A stretch of DNA of 64,000 nt from contig DUQK01000045.1 of the NCBI GenBank assembly GCA_012837835.1, positions 1 through 64,000 of the forward strand, written 5' to 3'. Below the pieces are notes generated by a model. That model saw only the letters and a program-made list of their open reading frames with translations. It was not told the origin of the DNA and did not search any database. This stretch comes from Christensenellaceae bacterium (GTDB lineage Bacteria > Bacillota > Clostridia > Christensenellales > Aristaeellaceae). A program made the position numbers and the translations under genes. Shown one piece after another: positions 6,891 through 15,175 of this stretch (within the stretch, counting starts at the first letter, position 1; every line of letters starts with the position of its first letter).

Positions 6891-8134
6891 TGTACCTCAC
6901 CGACTTTCTCAGTTATACTCTCTAAGCAATCGTGCAAACCGGCAACCATCACCTCAACCTGGTCTTTTTGCAGAGAACGCACATAATGTGCACATTTAAA
7001 GGAGTTTGTTAATACAACTTTGACATCCTTTGGAATCGGTGAATCCGGGATGGTTGCCAAACAAGTATCGCTTATAACTCCTCCGGCAGCTTCGATATTA
7101 TCTGCAAATCCCATGGTTTTGGCTAATGTGTATACTGGTTTTCCCATCGCCAGCCATAATCTTTTTCCTTGTTTCAGTTTTCTGTTTTTAAGGAAATCTG
7201 ATATAGTTCCAGCCTCCTGAATGGTAATATGAGGGCACCCAAGCAGAAGCAAATCAACCTCTTTGTTTTTATTAAAAGCAAAGATTTTCTTTGTTGCTTC
7301 GATGTCTTTCCTGCTAACTTTAATTATACTCTGGGGTTCTTTTCCGCCAAACGCTGCTTGTTTAGTAAGCGCTTCAGGCGTTACTCCAATAACATGAAAA
7401 ACATGAATTGATCCGCTGGCAGCAGCCGGTGCTATTAAGTACTTTAGCTGATCGAATGTTACTGTACGCGGAAGACCCTCTACAGCAATACTTTTATTGG
7501 CAACTTGCATACCAATAAAATAACCCATTGCTCCGTAATCAGAGTCGTCGTTCAACTCTAAGCCATCCTCCATAGTTACAAGTACTGTTGCAAATCTGTT
7601 TTCATCTAAGAGCAAACCCGTTTTTGGCGTTCTTCCTGTTAATGCCGCACATAAACTAACAACTGTACCATCTTTGTTTGTTCGCGCACCGAGCATGGAA
7701 TTTGCTAGTATTTGTGCACAGGAACCAATCCAAGAAATATAATCACCAATACGAGGAAGGTTACCCATATTCATGGGTAAACAACTGTATGTCTTCAGAA
7801 ACCCTAATTTTGTATGCATTTCTGAACGCTTATAATAGTCTTGCAATTCAACTTCAGCATATTCTTTTGATATTCCCATTTCTTCCCATTTTTCCGGGCT
7901 AAATGCAGACATCAGAGGATGCAAAGTTGTCATAACTGGGAGTTTTTCAACACCTTCTATGAATTGTTCTAAAAGCTCTGGTGGCTCCTTGGGCATAACG
8001 TGACCCGATGTTATCTCAACAAACTCTTCAGCGCCGCAGGCGTCACCATATCGAATGAGTAAATTAATTGCCTTCTGCAGTCCTGGACCGAATTTACCTG
8101 CAGCCATATCTGCTTCGTACTGAGTAAGCTTCAT
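6887..8134 (-). CDS. Aconitase X large catalytic subunit (DUF521)
   Basis: This 415-residue catalytic subunit is of the aconitase X superfamily. The N-terminus has the typical MKLTQYE...AAGKFGPGLQKA pattern. Candidate iron-sulfur ligands are Cys118 (YSCLP), Cys300 (LLGCPH), Cys358 (SDTC) and Cys381 (SFKCAHY). Gly/Ser-rich active-site loops include SMLGARTNKDG. The enzyme is expected to add or remove water on a hydroxy acid. It is separate from the swivel subunit at 6492, so this is the two-gene form. AAGGAG precedes the ATG, and it lies 15 bp after the SAF-domain gene. Its neighbour, a UxaA/SuyAB-type lyase, suggests two dehydration or lyase steps in one pathway. The substrate is not evident. 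Confidence 0.88.
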   Translation of the reverse strand: MKLTQYEADMAAGKFGPGLQKAINLLIRYGDACGAEEFVEITSGHVMPKEPPELLEQFIEGVEKLPVMTTLHPLMSAFSPEKWEEMGISKEYAEVELQDYYKRSEMHTKLGFLKTYSCLPMNMGNLPRIGDYISWIGSCAQILANSMLGARTNKDGTVVSLCAALTGRTPKTGLLLDENRFATVLVTMEDGLELNDDSDYGAMGYFIGMQVANKSIAVEGLPRTVTFDQLKYLIAPAAASGSIHVFHVIGVTPEALTKQAAFGGKEPQSIIKVSRKDIEATKKIFAFNKNKEVDLLLLGCPHITIQEAGTISDFLKNRKLKQGKRLWLAMGKPVYTLAKTMGFADNIEAAGGVISDTCLATIPDSPIPKDVKVVLTNSFKCAHYVRSLQKDQVEVMVAGLHDCLESITEKVGEVQ

Positions 8135-8149
8135 GTTTTTCTCCTTCCG

Positions 8150-8431
8150 CTATTTAACCTCGTAAGTGTCTAAACAGTTATGGCAGTGTACCCATTCTCC
8201 CTTCATAATTTGCTGACTTGCTTCGCCAATTACTGTCCCATACTTAACAATACTGTCCCCGGCATTAATCTGTTCAAGCGCGATTTTATGACCAAATGGT
8301 ATATCCTCTGCCGCAACATATTGTGATTCTTGTCCATGCAAACGTACAGTAACGGTTTCTCCTTTTTTTAAGTCAGCAACACATGTTGCTACATTGTCTT
8401 TCTCGGAAATTTGTTTGGCTAACTTTTTCAT
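8150..8431 (-). CDS. SAF-domain small subunit of UxaA/SuyA-type lyase
   Basis: This 93-residue protein contains the SAF domain that forms the N-terminal part of altronate/galactarate dehydratases. In (R)-sulfolactate sulfolyase it is a separate subunit (SuyA). Family landmarks include DNVATCVADLKKGETV near the start, IPFGHKIAL in the middle and GxxIVKYGTVIGEA followed by a final HCHNCL segment. The ATG at 8431 follows GGGAGGG. A longer frame to 8485 would overlap the upstream gene and lacks a site. It lies 34 bp after the large subunit and is most probably its partner. Confidence 0.85.
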   Translation of the reverse strand: MKKLAKQISEKDNVATCVADLKKGETVTVRLHGQESQYVAAEDIPFGHKIALEQINAGDSIVKYGTVIGEASQQIMKGEWVHCHNCLDTYEVK

Positions 8432-8465
8432 ACCTATACCCTCCCTTTCTGCTTTTTTAATCTTG

Positions 8466-9626
8466 TTAAAGCGTAGGACCATCAATCAAGATTTCCATTC
8501 CGGTAAAGCGAAGAATTTCCGCTTTGGTTAATGTTCCATTAGCAACATCAACAGCGAACTCAAATAACCGTTCACCTGCATGTTGCAGAGTTTCTGTTTC
8601 ATTAATAACTGAATCGACAGCAATATCGATATGTTCACTGAGGAAATCTATTGTTTTACTGTTTCCGCAGACTTTTACTGCCGGAATGCAGGGATGACCG
8701 TTTGGTGCTCCACGCCCTGTAGTAAACAGAATAAGTTGTGCACCGGCTGCTGCGCCTCCCGTCAAGTTTTCAAAACCATGACCGGGCGTTGAAACAATAT
8801 GGCGTCCACCCCAGCAACTTGGCCTGTTACCGTAATCAATGGTGCCTACAATTGGACAGTCAGCGCCTTTTGCGTTAGCGCCCAGAGCTTTTTCAGTAAG
8901 TGTTGTCAAACCGCCATCACGGTTTCCTGCGGTAACCTGATCGCCGCGAACATCTGCACCTACTGCCAAACCATGGTTATAAAGATCTTTTACATACTTT
9001 ACGATTTTATCTCCATCAGCAGGATTTACGCATAGTTCTTTCAAAGCATACTCTCCGCCCATGATGTCACAAATCTCACCTTGTATAAAGGTTCCACCGG
9101 CGGCAGTCATTTGTTTGCACACTTCGCCAACCACTAAATTTGCGGACAAACCTGAAGTGGTATCAGAAGATCCGCACTTCGTGCAAAAGCACAGTTTTTC
9201 CAGTCCGAATTTTTCCCGACGGTTTTTGCTGACTTCAAGTACCAACTCTGCAGCTAGTTTCGCACCTTCAAATACTGTTGTTAAATGCCCCCCGAGTTTG
9301 TGCAATTCAACACCACGGATTGGTTTTCCGGATTGTTTGCAGCCTTCAAAGACTTCATCAAACTTTACCATCTCGCAACCTAAACCAATAAGTAAAACAC
9401 CGCCGACGTTGGGGTTTTTCGCTAGATTAATTAATGTATTCGTAACCCTTTGTGTGTCAGCGGGGGGATGCAGGCAGCCTTGAGTATGGCAGAAAGCCCT
9501 TGTGTTTTCTATTAGTTTTTCAATTTGCAAAGCAACGGTGTTCACGCAGCCAGTTGTTGGTATTAAAGCAACAAAGTTGCGGGCACCTACTTGTCCGTCC
9601 GGACGTGGGAATCCATAGAAATTCAT
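8466..9626 (-). CDS. UxaA/SuyB-family dehydratase or lyase, large subunit
   Basis: This is a 386-residue protein homologous to the C-terminal catalytic part of altronate dehydratase (UxaA), galactarate dehydratase (GarD) and sulfolactate sulfolyase SuyB. Visible motifs are the start pattern PRPDGQVGARNFV, a TKCGSSDTTSG block near residues 149-158, GNRDGGLTTLTEKALG, and STPGHGFENLTGGAAAGAQ followed by LFTTGRGAPNG. Cysteines 46 and 51 and those near 146-151 are possible metal ligands. It is the first gene of the operon, with AGGAGG before ATG. It acts with the SAF subunit. Because the family covers sugar acids and sulfolactate, the substrate cannot be assigned. The aconitase X genes argue against plain altronate catabolism. 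Confidence 0.85.
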   Translation of the reverse strand: MNFYGFPRPDGQVGARNFVALIPTTGCVNTVALQIEKLIENTRAFCHTQGCLHPPADTQRVTNTLINLAKNPNVGGVLLIGLGCEMVKFDEVFEGCKQSGKPIRGVELHKLGGHLTTVFEGAKLAAELVLEVSKNRREKFGLEKLCFCTKCGSSDTTSGLSANLVVGEVCKQMTAAGGTFIQGEICDIMGGEYALKELCVNPADGDKIVKYVKDLYNHGLAVGADVRGDQVTAGNRDGGLTTLTEKALGANAKGADCPIVGTIDYGNRPSCWGGRHIVSTPGHGFENLTGGAAAGAQLILFTTGRGAPNGHPCIPAVKVCGNSKTIDFLSEHIDIAVDSVINETETLQHAGERLFEFAVDVANGTLTKAEILRFTGMEILIDGPTL

Positions 9627-9662
9627 GATTCGACCTCCTAAATATTATATTATGCTCTGATT

Positions 9663-9700
9663 TGGTATTACCAGTATATCATTATTACTTGTTTTGTCAA
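9663..9700 (-). promoter_or_regulatory. Promoter and GntR-type operator of the lyase/TRAP operon
   Basis: Read on the minus strand, TTGACA (9695-9700) is followed by a 16-bp spacer and TATACT (9673-9678). TGGTATTACCA (9663-9673) touches the -10 and covers the start site. This perfect inverted repeat fits the TNGTNNNACNA consensus known for FadR-type GntR regulators, so the regulator at 2507 is the obvious candidate repressor. Confidence 0.78.
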
Positions 9701-9718
9701 TGGTTATTTTTATTGATT

Positions 9719-9800
9719 TTAACGCCAAAAGCAACAAGAAACCTATCATAACGTTGATAAACCAACGCAATATAGGTTTTTTGCTTTTTTTCGGCGTTAA
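9719..9800. repeat. 82-bp nested palindrome
   Basis: Four nested arms pair in order: TTAACGCC (9719-9726) with GGCGTTAA (9793-9800); AAAAGCAA (9727-9734) with TTGCTTTT (9781-9788); AAACCTAT (9739-9746) with ATAGGTTT (9772-9779); CGTTG (9752-9756) with CAACG (9763-9767). About 29 base pairs can form. It lies between the 3' end of queH and the promoter of the lyase operon. It may be a bidirectional terminator or a small palindromic repeat of the kind spread as a MITE. Confidence 0.7.
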
Positions 9801-9820
9801 ACTCGAAAAAACGAGTTTTT
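9799..9820 (-). terminator. Terminator behind queH
   Basis: AAACTCG (9799-9805) pairs with CGAGTTT (9812-9818) around an A6 loop. T/A runs on both sides make it usable from either strand. It lies 34 bp beyond the queH stop codon. Confidence 0.65.
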
Positions 9821-9853
9821 AAATTTTAAATGCTGAAATGTGTTAAGCGGAGC

Positions 9854-10462
9854 TTAAATGCTTTTAACTCTTGCGTTTTTTGAATATACGCAGCCGCAGT
9901 AGTTTTGTCTGTAAAGCCCGTACTGTTTGGATACCTTTATAGACCTTTGAAAGCCTCCGCGTTTTTTAAAGTCCGCAACTAAAAAGGGTATGCCTATTTC
10001 TTTTTCAAGCACAAGCCCTGTACTGTTTATAACATCTGCATTCTTGTGCGGGCTTACGGAAAGCGTTGTAGTAAAACGGTCAAAGCCTTGTTCCTTTGCA
10101 TATTCCGCAGTTTTTTTAAGGCGCAGGCGGTAGCAGGCGTGGCATCTTATGCCGCCCTCTTTTTCTTTTTCAAGCCCTTTTACTATGCACTGGTATTCTA
10201 AGGGAGCAAAAGGTGGTATAATAACATCGTCGGCGCTAGCCGTTTCACGCACAAAGCGCATAAGCTCGGAAGCTCTTTTGCTGTATTCTTCTTCGCTGTC
10301 CATATTGGGGTTATAGAAAAACAGAGTAATATCAAAATGGGGGCTTAACCTTTCAAGCACCGCAGAGGAGCAGGGCGCGCAGCAGGCGTGCAGCAGCAGC
10401 CTCTCTCTTTTATCAAGGCGGGAAATACTCTCCTGCATAATTTTATCGTAGTTGGTTTTCAT
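9854..10462 (-). CDS. queH: Epoxyqueuosine reductase QueH
   Basis: This 202-residue protein is of the former DUF208 family. QueH reduces epoxyqueuosine to queuosine in tRNA, independently of cobalamin QueG. The CCAPC motif lies at residues 26-30 (LLHACCAPCSS). A HACYRLRL stretch lies near residue 125 and a C-terminal YCGCVYS near residue 190. These cysteines hold an iron-sulfur cluster and a second metal in characterised QueH. YNPNMDSEEEYSKR matches the expected nucleotide region. The start ATG has GGGAGGT and its own promoter. It is monocistronic and divergent from the SH3 gene. Confidence 0.93.
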   Translation of the reverse strand: MKTNYDKIMQESISRLDKRERLLLHACCAPCSSAVLERLSPHFDITLFFYNPNMDSEEEYSKRASELMRFVRETASADDVIIPPFAPLEYQCIVKGLEKEKEGGIRCHACYRLRLKKTAEYAKEQGFDRFTTTLSVSPHKNADVINSTGLVLEKEIGIPFLVADFKKRGGFQRSIKVSKQYGLYRQNYCGCVYSKNARVKSI

Positions 10463-10478
10463 AATACCTCCCTAGGTG

Positions 10479-10507
10479 ATTGTATACCCGGAGCAGAAAA
10501 ATTTCAA
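10479..10507 (-). promoter_or_regulatory. queH promoter
   Basis: On the minus strand TTGAAA (10502-10507) is followed by a 17-bp spacer and TACAAT (10479-10484), close to the start codon. The same hexamers and spacing occur at the nagA promoter (59601-59629). Confidence 0.65.
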
Positions 10508-10594
10508 TAAATGTGCAAGGAAATTGGATTTTAATGCGTTATATATAGTAGAATGGTTAATAACTATTCCGGAGAATTTTTATGAGGTGATCTA

Positions 10595-12616
10595 GTGAAA
10601 AGAATTTTAAGAAAGGGCTTTAGTGTTATACTTGCAGTATTGCTTGTGTTATCGACATTACCTGCGGCAATTGCCGATGGTATGCCTATAATAGGTACGG
10701 TTACTGTTACCGCAAATAACTACCTTAATGTAAGGGAGGGCGGTTCCACCTCATATGCGAGGATTACAACCATTCCAACGGGCTCAAGCTATCCCGTGCT
10801 TTCTATCGCGCAAAGCGGCTGGTATGAGATACTGCTGCCTGACGGCAGAACGGGTTATGTATCAAACAACCTTGTGGATTTTACTGCGGGTTATCAGCCG
10901 CCCGGCGGCACTATACCTGTATATTACCGTACTGTGGACGGCAGACTTCTATATACAGACTATGTTAGAGGCAGGGTAGGTGTAAATGAGATATATGCAA
11001 ATGCATCGCTTGTGCCAAGCGGCTATCAGCTGCAAGGGCTGGGGAAGGTAAGTGTAAGTGTGGATTCCAGCGGCAACGCAGTGCCCGCAGCTGTGCTTTT
11101 CCTGTATAGCGCAGGGGGCACAGCCCCGACAACGGCGCCCTTAAACCATGCCGCGGTTGAAATACGCTATGTGGATAACTACGGCAATCTTCTAAAAACC
11201 AGCACCGTATACCTGCGCGCCGGCAGCCATCTTTTATATGCTAATACAAACGGACTTCCCAGCGGCTACCAGATTATAGGGGCTAAGGACAGGGTGGTAA
11301 GCGTATCAGCGCAGCTTGTAGCAAACCCGTCAACTATTATATTTACAGCATCAGGCGCCGGCTATGTACCGACTGTGCCATCAAATGTGCCTCAGGTAAT
11401 AGTAAACTATCAGACAACAAACGGAGTATGGCTTAATACCGAATATGTAAACCTCTCATCGGGTTATAACATAGTATATGCCAACGACAGCCTTGTGCCG
11501 GAGGGGTACAGCAGGTACTCAAGCTCCTCAATAAGCGTATATGTGGATAACTACGGCAAACCTACGCCAAGTTCCGTAACGTTCCAATATCAGCCTAAAG
11601 CAGCGCAGGAAATGGTAGTGTCGGTACCTGTGTACTACCGCAGCGCCTCGGGCGAAACCTTGGCTGTGGACTATGTATCCTGCAAGCAGGGTAACAACAC
11701 TATATATGCAAACAACAATAAGGTTCCAAGCGGCTATGTGCTGCAAAGCCAGCGCAGCGTGCCTGTGTATATATCCTATAACGGCACGGCAAGCCCTTCC
11801 AGCGTGGTGTTTACATATGCGCTGCCTGTAAACGCAAGTGTAAGCGTAATCTATCAGGATAATGCGGGCAATTATTTAAATTCTCAGATTGTAACAGTAG
11901 GCATAGGCAGCCATACCATATACGCAAATTCAAGCATGGTGCCCAAGGGCTACACTCGTATAAGCGCAGACAGCGCAAGCGTATATGTAGATGCAAACGG
12001 CAATGTCAGCCCTTCAGGTTTAGTGTTTGTGTATGCCCCGCAAGGCGCAATAACGGAAGCTCCCAAGCCCCCGACGCCTACAGATACCCCTAAGCCCTAT
12101 ATAGTGCCTACTATGCCGCCTGAAACCGTAGCGCCTATAATAACAAATCCGCCCGCGCCGTCGGGGAAGGATTATAATATACCAGCTCATAAGACAGGGT
12201 CTATATCATCTGAATATGCTGTGTACTCTGGCCCCGGCACGGAATACTATCGAGCCGCAAACGGGCAGGCGAATGTTAAAGGCGGCAGGTGCAGGTTCTA
12301 CGGGCTGGATGGCGATTGGGCTATGATGGGTTACCAATTTAGGGACGATTACCGCATAGGTTATATACAGTCTTCAGGCGTACCAAGCGGGGTAAGCTTA
12401 AGCCAGCTTAACTTTATGTATGAGCCTGTAACCATAGTACAGGATGCCAATTTCAATGACGACCCTATACTAAGCCCCTCTAAAATAGGTGTAATAAGCA
12501 AGGGTACGACTGTATCATTGCTGGGCTTCTTTGGGGAGCGTTGGGCATATATAGAAACAACCCTTGAAGGCGAGCCCGCCCGCGGATTTGTAAATAGAGC
12601 TAGGATAGGCAGGTAG
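10595..12616 (+). CDS. Secreted SH3-domain protein with five ~67-residue repeats
   Basis: This is a 673-residue exported protein. The signal peptide covers residues 1-27. A bacterial SH3 domain covers about 34-96 (NNYLNVREGGSTSYARI, GWYEILLPDGRTGYVS). Five repeats follow at about 106-172, 187-252, 266-332, 342-408 and 414-481. Each has the pattern V-x-V-x-Y-x(4)-G-x-x-L ... G-x-x-x-I-Y-A-N ... V-P-x-G-Y ... P-x-x-V-x-F-x-Y, resembling MucBP-type modules. A Pro/Thr-rich linker covers about 485-522, and a C-terminal half with SH3-like features covers 530-673. No LPXTG or transmembrane anchor is seen, so wall binding would be through SH3 domains. The start is GTG with AGGTGATC. A cell-wall-binding or adhesive role is inferred. 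Confidence 0.8.
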   Translation: MKRILRKGFSVILAVLLVLSTLPAAIADGMPIIGTVTVTANNYLNVREGGSTSYARITTIPTGSSYPVLSIAQSGWYEILLPDGRTGYVSNNLVDFTAGYQPPGGTIPVYYRTVDGRLLYTDYVRGRVGVNEIYANASLVPSGYQLQGLGKVSVSVDSSGNAVPAAVLFLYSAGGTAPTTAPLNHAAVEIRYVDNYGNLLKTSTVYLRAGSHLLYANTNGLPSGYQIIGAKDRVVSVSAQLVANPSTIIFTASGAGYVPTVPSNVPQVIVNYQTTNGVWLNTEYVNLSSGYNIVYANDSLVPEGYSRYSSSSISVYVDNYGKPTPSSVTFQYQPKAAQEMVVSVPVYYRSASGETLAVDYVSCKQGNNTIYANNNKVPSGYVLQSQRSVPVYISYNGTASPSSVVFTYALPVNASVSVIYQDNAGNYLNSQIVTVGIGSHTIYANSSMVPKGYTRISADSASVYVDANGNVSPSGLVFVYAPQGAITEAPKPPTPTDTPKPYIVPTMPPETVAPIITNPPAPSGKDYNIPAHKTGSISSEYAVYSGPGTEYYRAANGQANVKGGRCRFYGLDGDWAMMGYQFRDDYRIGYIQSSGVPSGVSLSQLNFMYEPVTIVQDANFNDDPILSPSKIGVISKGTTVSLLGFFGERWAYIETTLEGEPARGFVNRARIGR

Positions 12617-12668
12617 ATTATTTCAATTAATACTATATAAGATTTATACCGTATAGAATAAAAATCAG

Positions 12669-12697
12669 CCGCCACTTAAAAGTGGCGGTAGCTTTTT
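12669..12697 (+). terminator. Terminator of the SH3 repeat gene
   Basis: CCGCCACTT (12669-12677) pairs with AAGTGGCGG (12680-12688), followed by TAGCTTTTTG. It stands about 50 bp after the stop codon. The rest of the gap up to 12963 is A/T-rich and holds only the promoter of the next operon. Confidence 0.85.
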
Positions 12698-12901
12698 GTA
12701 TTATCAGTTTAGGCTTATACATAATCAATTAATATTCTAACAAGGCTTTTTAAAATAATCCGAATAATTTATGTTGTACTATCTTTTAGGTGGATATAAA
12801 TAGCCGTCGAGATATTATCCATAAAGTCCTCTTTTTATACCATTAAAATAAGTAAAAGCGAATTATTAATACTATCTGTTAAGTTATTGTCCGTTTGTTA
12901 C

Positions 12902-12930
12902 TTGTTTGTATTTTGGCTATATGCTATAAT
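12902..12930 (+). promoter_or_regulatory. Promoter of the first ABC sugar-importer operon
   Basis: TTGTTT (12902-12907), a 17-bp spacer and TATAAT (12925-12930) with a preceding TGC (extended -10). The ribosome-binding site AAAGGAGG lies at 12947-12954. Confidence 0.7.
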
Positions 12931-12963
12931 TAGGTTACATAAATAAAAAGGAGGCATTACTCA

Positions 12964-14196
12964 ATGAAAAAACACATTGCATTGCTAATTATTGCAAGCA
13001 TTGTACTTTCTCTTGCGTCTTTTGTAGCTGCGGAGGAAGTTACTCTCACCATGGGTTCATGGCGCAACGAAGACGCCGAACCCGTACAGCAGATGCTGGA
13101 CAAGTATAAGGAAATAAGCGGGGTCAGCATACGCTTTGAGCCTACTCGCAATACCGAGTATAATGCGAATCTGCGCCTTCAGCTTGAAGGAGGCACAGGA
13201 CCTGACCTGTTCTATTCTAGGAGCTATACTGTAGGCCGTAAACTGTATGAAGACGGCTACGCCATGGATGTAACTGACATACCCGGCGTTATGGAAAATT
13301 TCGATGATACCGCCCGCCATGCATGGACTGCTGATGATGGCAAGGTATTTGCAGTACCCTTTGCGGCTGTAAACCATGTTGTATACTACGACAAGGACGT
13401 ATTTGCAAAATACGATCTTGAAGTTCCCACCACATTTGAAGAGCTGCTTAAAGTATGCGAAACTCTAAAGGAAAACGGCGAAACTCCATTTGCAAACGGT
13501 CTTGCAGAGAACTGGGATATTTTAGAGTGCGTATTCTGTGGCATGATACCCAACTACATAGGCGGCTTTGAAAACAGAGAGCTGTATGAAAGCGGCGAGC
13601 GCAAACTTAACGATGAATACTTCCTGCGCGCACTTTCTGACTTTGAAAAGCTTACCAAATACTTCCCCGAGGGTTTCCAGTCAGTAGCCAATGCGGACGG
13701 TCCCATGCTATTAGGGCTTGGCAGGGCAGTAATGTTCATAGACGGCTCATGGCGCTCCGGCGCATGGGATGTAGATTTCCCGGACTTCAACTGGGGTGCC
13801 TTTGCTATACCCGCACCCGAGGGCAACGCACAGGCAATATGCCACCACTCTGACATGGCTATTACAGGCAACAACGCAACCAAGCACCCTGAAGAAGTAA
13901 AGGGCTTCCTTGAGTGGCTAGCCAGCCCCGAAGGCGCACAGATAGTTACCGACTGTCTCCCCAAGGGCTTTTTCCCGATGATAAGCTCCGATGTTAAGCT
14001 TGCGGACGAAAAGACCGCAGGTCTAAAAGCTTTAAGCGATGACGCTATAAGGGACTCAAGGTTCATGTGGAACACACTGTTTGAGCTGTATACACCGCTT
14101 GTAGATAATCTAAACGGCATAGCAAACGGCACAATAACAGTAGAGAAAGCGGCAGACGCGCTCACCAAGCTACAGGAAGAGATAGTAGCAAAATAA
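12964..14196 (+). CDS. ABC transporter substrate-binding protein, sugar type
   Basis: This 410-residue binding protein is of extracellular solute-binding family 1. A signal peptide covers about residues 1-22. There is no lipobox cysteine in the usual place, so it may be anchored weakly or by another route. The fold is recognisable from EEVTLTMGSWRNEDAEPVQQ at the mature N-terminus, GGTGPDLFYSRS near residue 78, AVPFAAVNHVVYYDKDVFAKY near residues 125-145, and a WLASPEGAQIV end region. It delivers a sugar or oligosaccharide to the two permeases downstream. No ATPase gene is in the cluster, so it probably uses a shared MsmK-type ATPase. A stable hairpin after the stop codon likely keeps its mRNA more abundant than the permease part. 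Confidence 0.9.
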   Translation: MKKHIALLIIASIVLSLASFVAAEEVTLTMGSWRNEDAEPVQQMLDKYKEISGVSIRFEPTRNTEYNANLRLQLEGGTGPDLFYSRSYTVGRKLYEDGYAMDVTDIPGVMENFDDTARHAWTADDGKVFAVPFAAVNHVVYYDKDVFAKYDLEVPTTFEELLKVCETLKENGETPFANGLAENWDILECVFCGMIPNYIGGFENRELYESGERKLNDEYFLRALSDFEKLTKYFPEGFQSVANADGPMLLGLGRAVMFIDGSWRSGAWDVDFPDFNWGAFAIPAPEGNAQAICHHSDMAITGNNATKHPEEVKGFLEWLASPEGAQIVTDCLPKGFFPMISSDVKLADEKTAGLKALSDDAIRDSRFMWNTLFELYTPLVDNLNGIANGTITVEKAADALTKLQEEIVAK

Positions 14197-14204
14197 TTTT
14201 ATAA

Positions 14205-14224
14205 GGGAGCCGGCAACGGCTCCC
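14205..14224 (+). other. GNRA-loop hairpin between binding protein and permease
   Basis: An 8-bp perfect stem GGGAGCCG/CGGCTCCC closes on a GCAA tetraloop, 8 bp after the stop codon, with no T run behind it. Such hairpins often protect the upstream binding-protein mRNA from 3' decay. A similar hairpin is found at 61117. Confidence 0.75.
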
Positions 14225-14251
14225 AAACTTAAGCTAGAGAGGAAAGCAGCT

Positions 14252-15172
14252 TTGACAACAAAGAAAAGGCGCAGAAATGGTCTACATCCCGGCGGCAGCT
14301 ACTGGATGATGTACATATTGCCGGCACTTGCTGTATATATATTCTTTATGGCATACCCCATGCTGGATTCTATAAGGCTTAGTCTTTACAATTCAAACGT
14401 TGTGCCGAGGGAATTTGTAGGCTTGCAGAACTATATAGACTTATTTACCGATAAAACACATTCTACAAGGTTTTGGGGGGCTTTTAAAAACACTTGGGTG
14501 TTCTTTTTCTTTCATATGGCATTCCAAAATGTGCTGGGAATGCTGTTTGCGGTAATACTTACAAACCGCACTATGCGGGGAAAAAGGTTCTACCACACCA
14601 TAGTGTTTTTACCCTGCACATTTGCGGTTACCGTAACGGGCTACCTTTTCCGTATGATATTAAGCCCAGTGCTTTCAGGACCCGCGTTTAAGTCTGTCGG
14701 GCTTGATTGTCTTGTGTATCATTGGTTGGGCGATGAAAAGACCGCACTTGCCATAGTAAGTTTGGTATCAGTATGGCAGTGGGTCGGCATACCCGCCATG
14801 ATGTTCTTTGCTGCGCTTCAAAATGTATCTGAAGATGTACTGGAAGCTGCCGAAATAGAGGGCTGCAACTCTTGGCAGGCGTTCTGGTATATAAAATACC
14901 CGCTTATACTGCCGGTGGTGGGTATGATAGCGATTTTAACATTTGTTAATAACTTTAACGCCTTTGATATAGTATACGCTATGGAAGGTCCAACAGGGCC
15001 CCCTAACTACGCGACAGATCTTATAGGTACGCTGTTTTACAGGGTGGGCGTCGTGGGGGTAAATGTAACCCCGCCGGAGCCGGGCATAGGTGCAGCCATA
15101 TCTACATCTACATTTTTCATGCTGCTGCTTGGCGTAATACCAACGCTCAAAGTCACGCAGACAAAGGAGTAA
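14252..15172 (+). CDS. ABC sugar transporter permease (MalF type)
   Basis: This 306-residue inner-membrane permease has six predicted helices. The EAA loop, which contacts the ATPase, is visible near residues 195-215 (EAAEIEGCNSWQAFWYIKYPLILP). The start is TTG with GAGAGG upstream. The N-terminus YWMMYILPALAVYIFFMAYPMLDS is typical. It lies 55 bp after the binding-protein gene, separated by the hairpin, and three bases before the second permease gene. Confidence 0.92.
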   Translation: MTTKKRRRNGLHPGGSYWMMYILPALAVYIFFMAYPMLDSIRLSLYNSNVVPREFVGLQNYIDLFTDKTHSTRFWGAFKNTWVFFFFHMAFQNVLGMLFAVILTNRTMRGKRFYHTIVFLPCTFAVTVTGYLFRMILSPVLSGPAFKSVGLDCLVYHWLGDEKTALAIVSLVSVWQWVGIPAMMFFAALQNVSEDVLEAAEIEGCNSWQAFWYIKYPLILPVVGMIAILTFVNNFNAFDIVYAMEGPTGPPNYATDLIGTLFYRVGVVGVNVTPPEPGIGAAISTSTFFMLLLGVIPTLKVTQTKE

Positions 15173-15175
15173 GCC

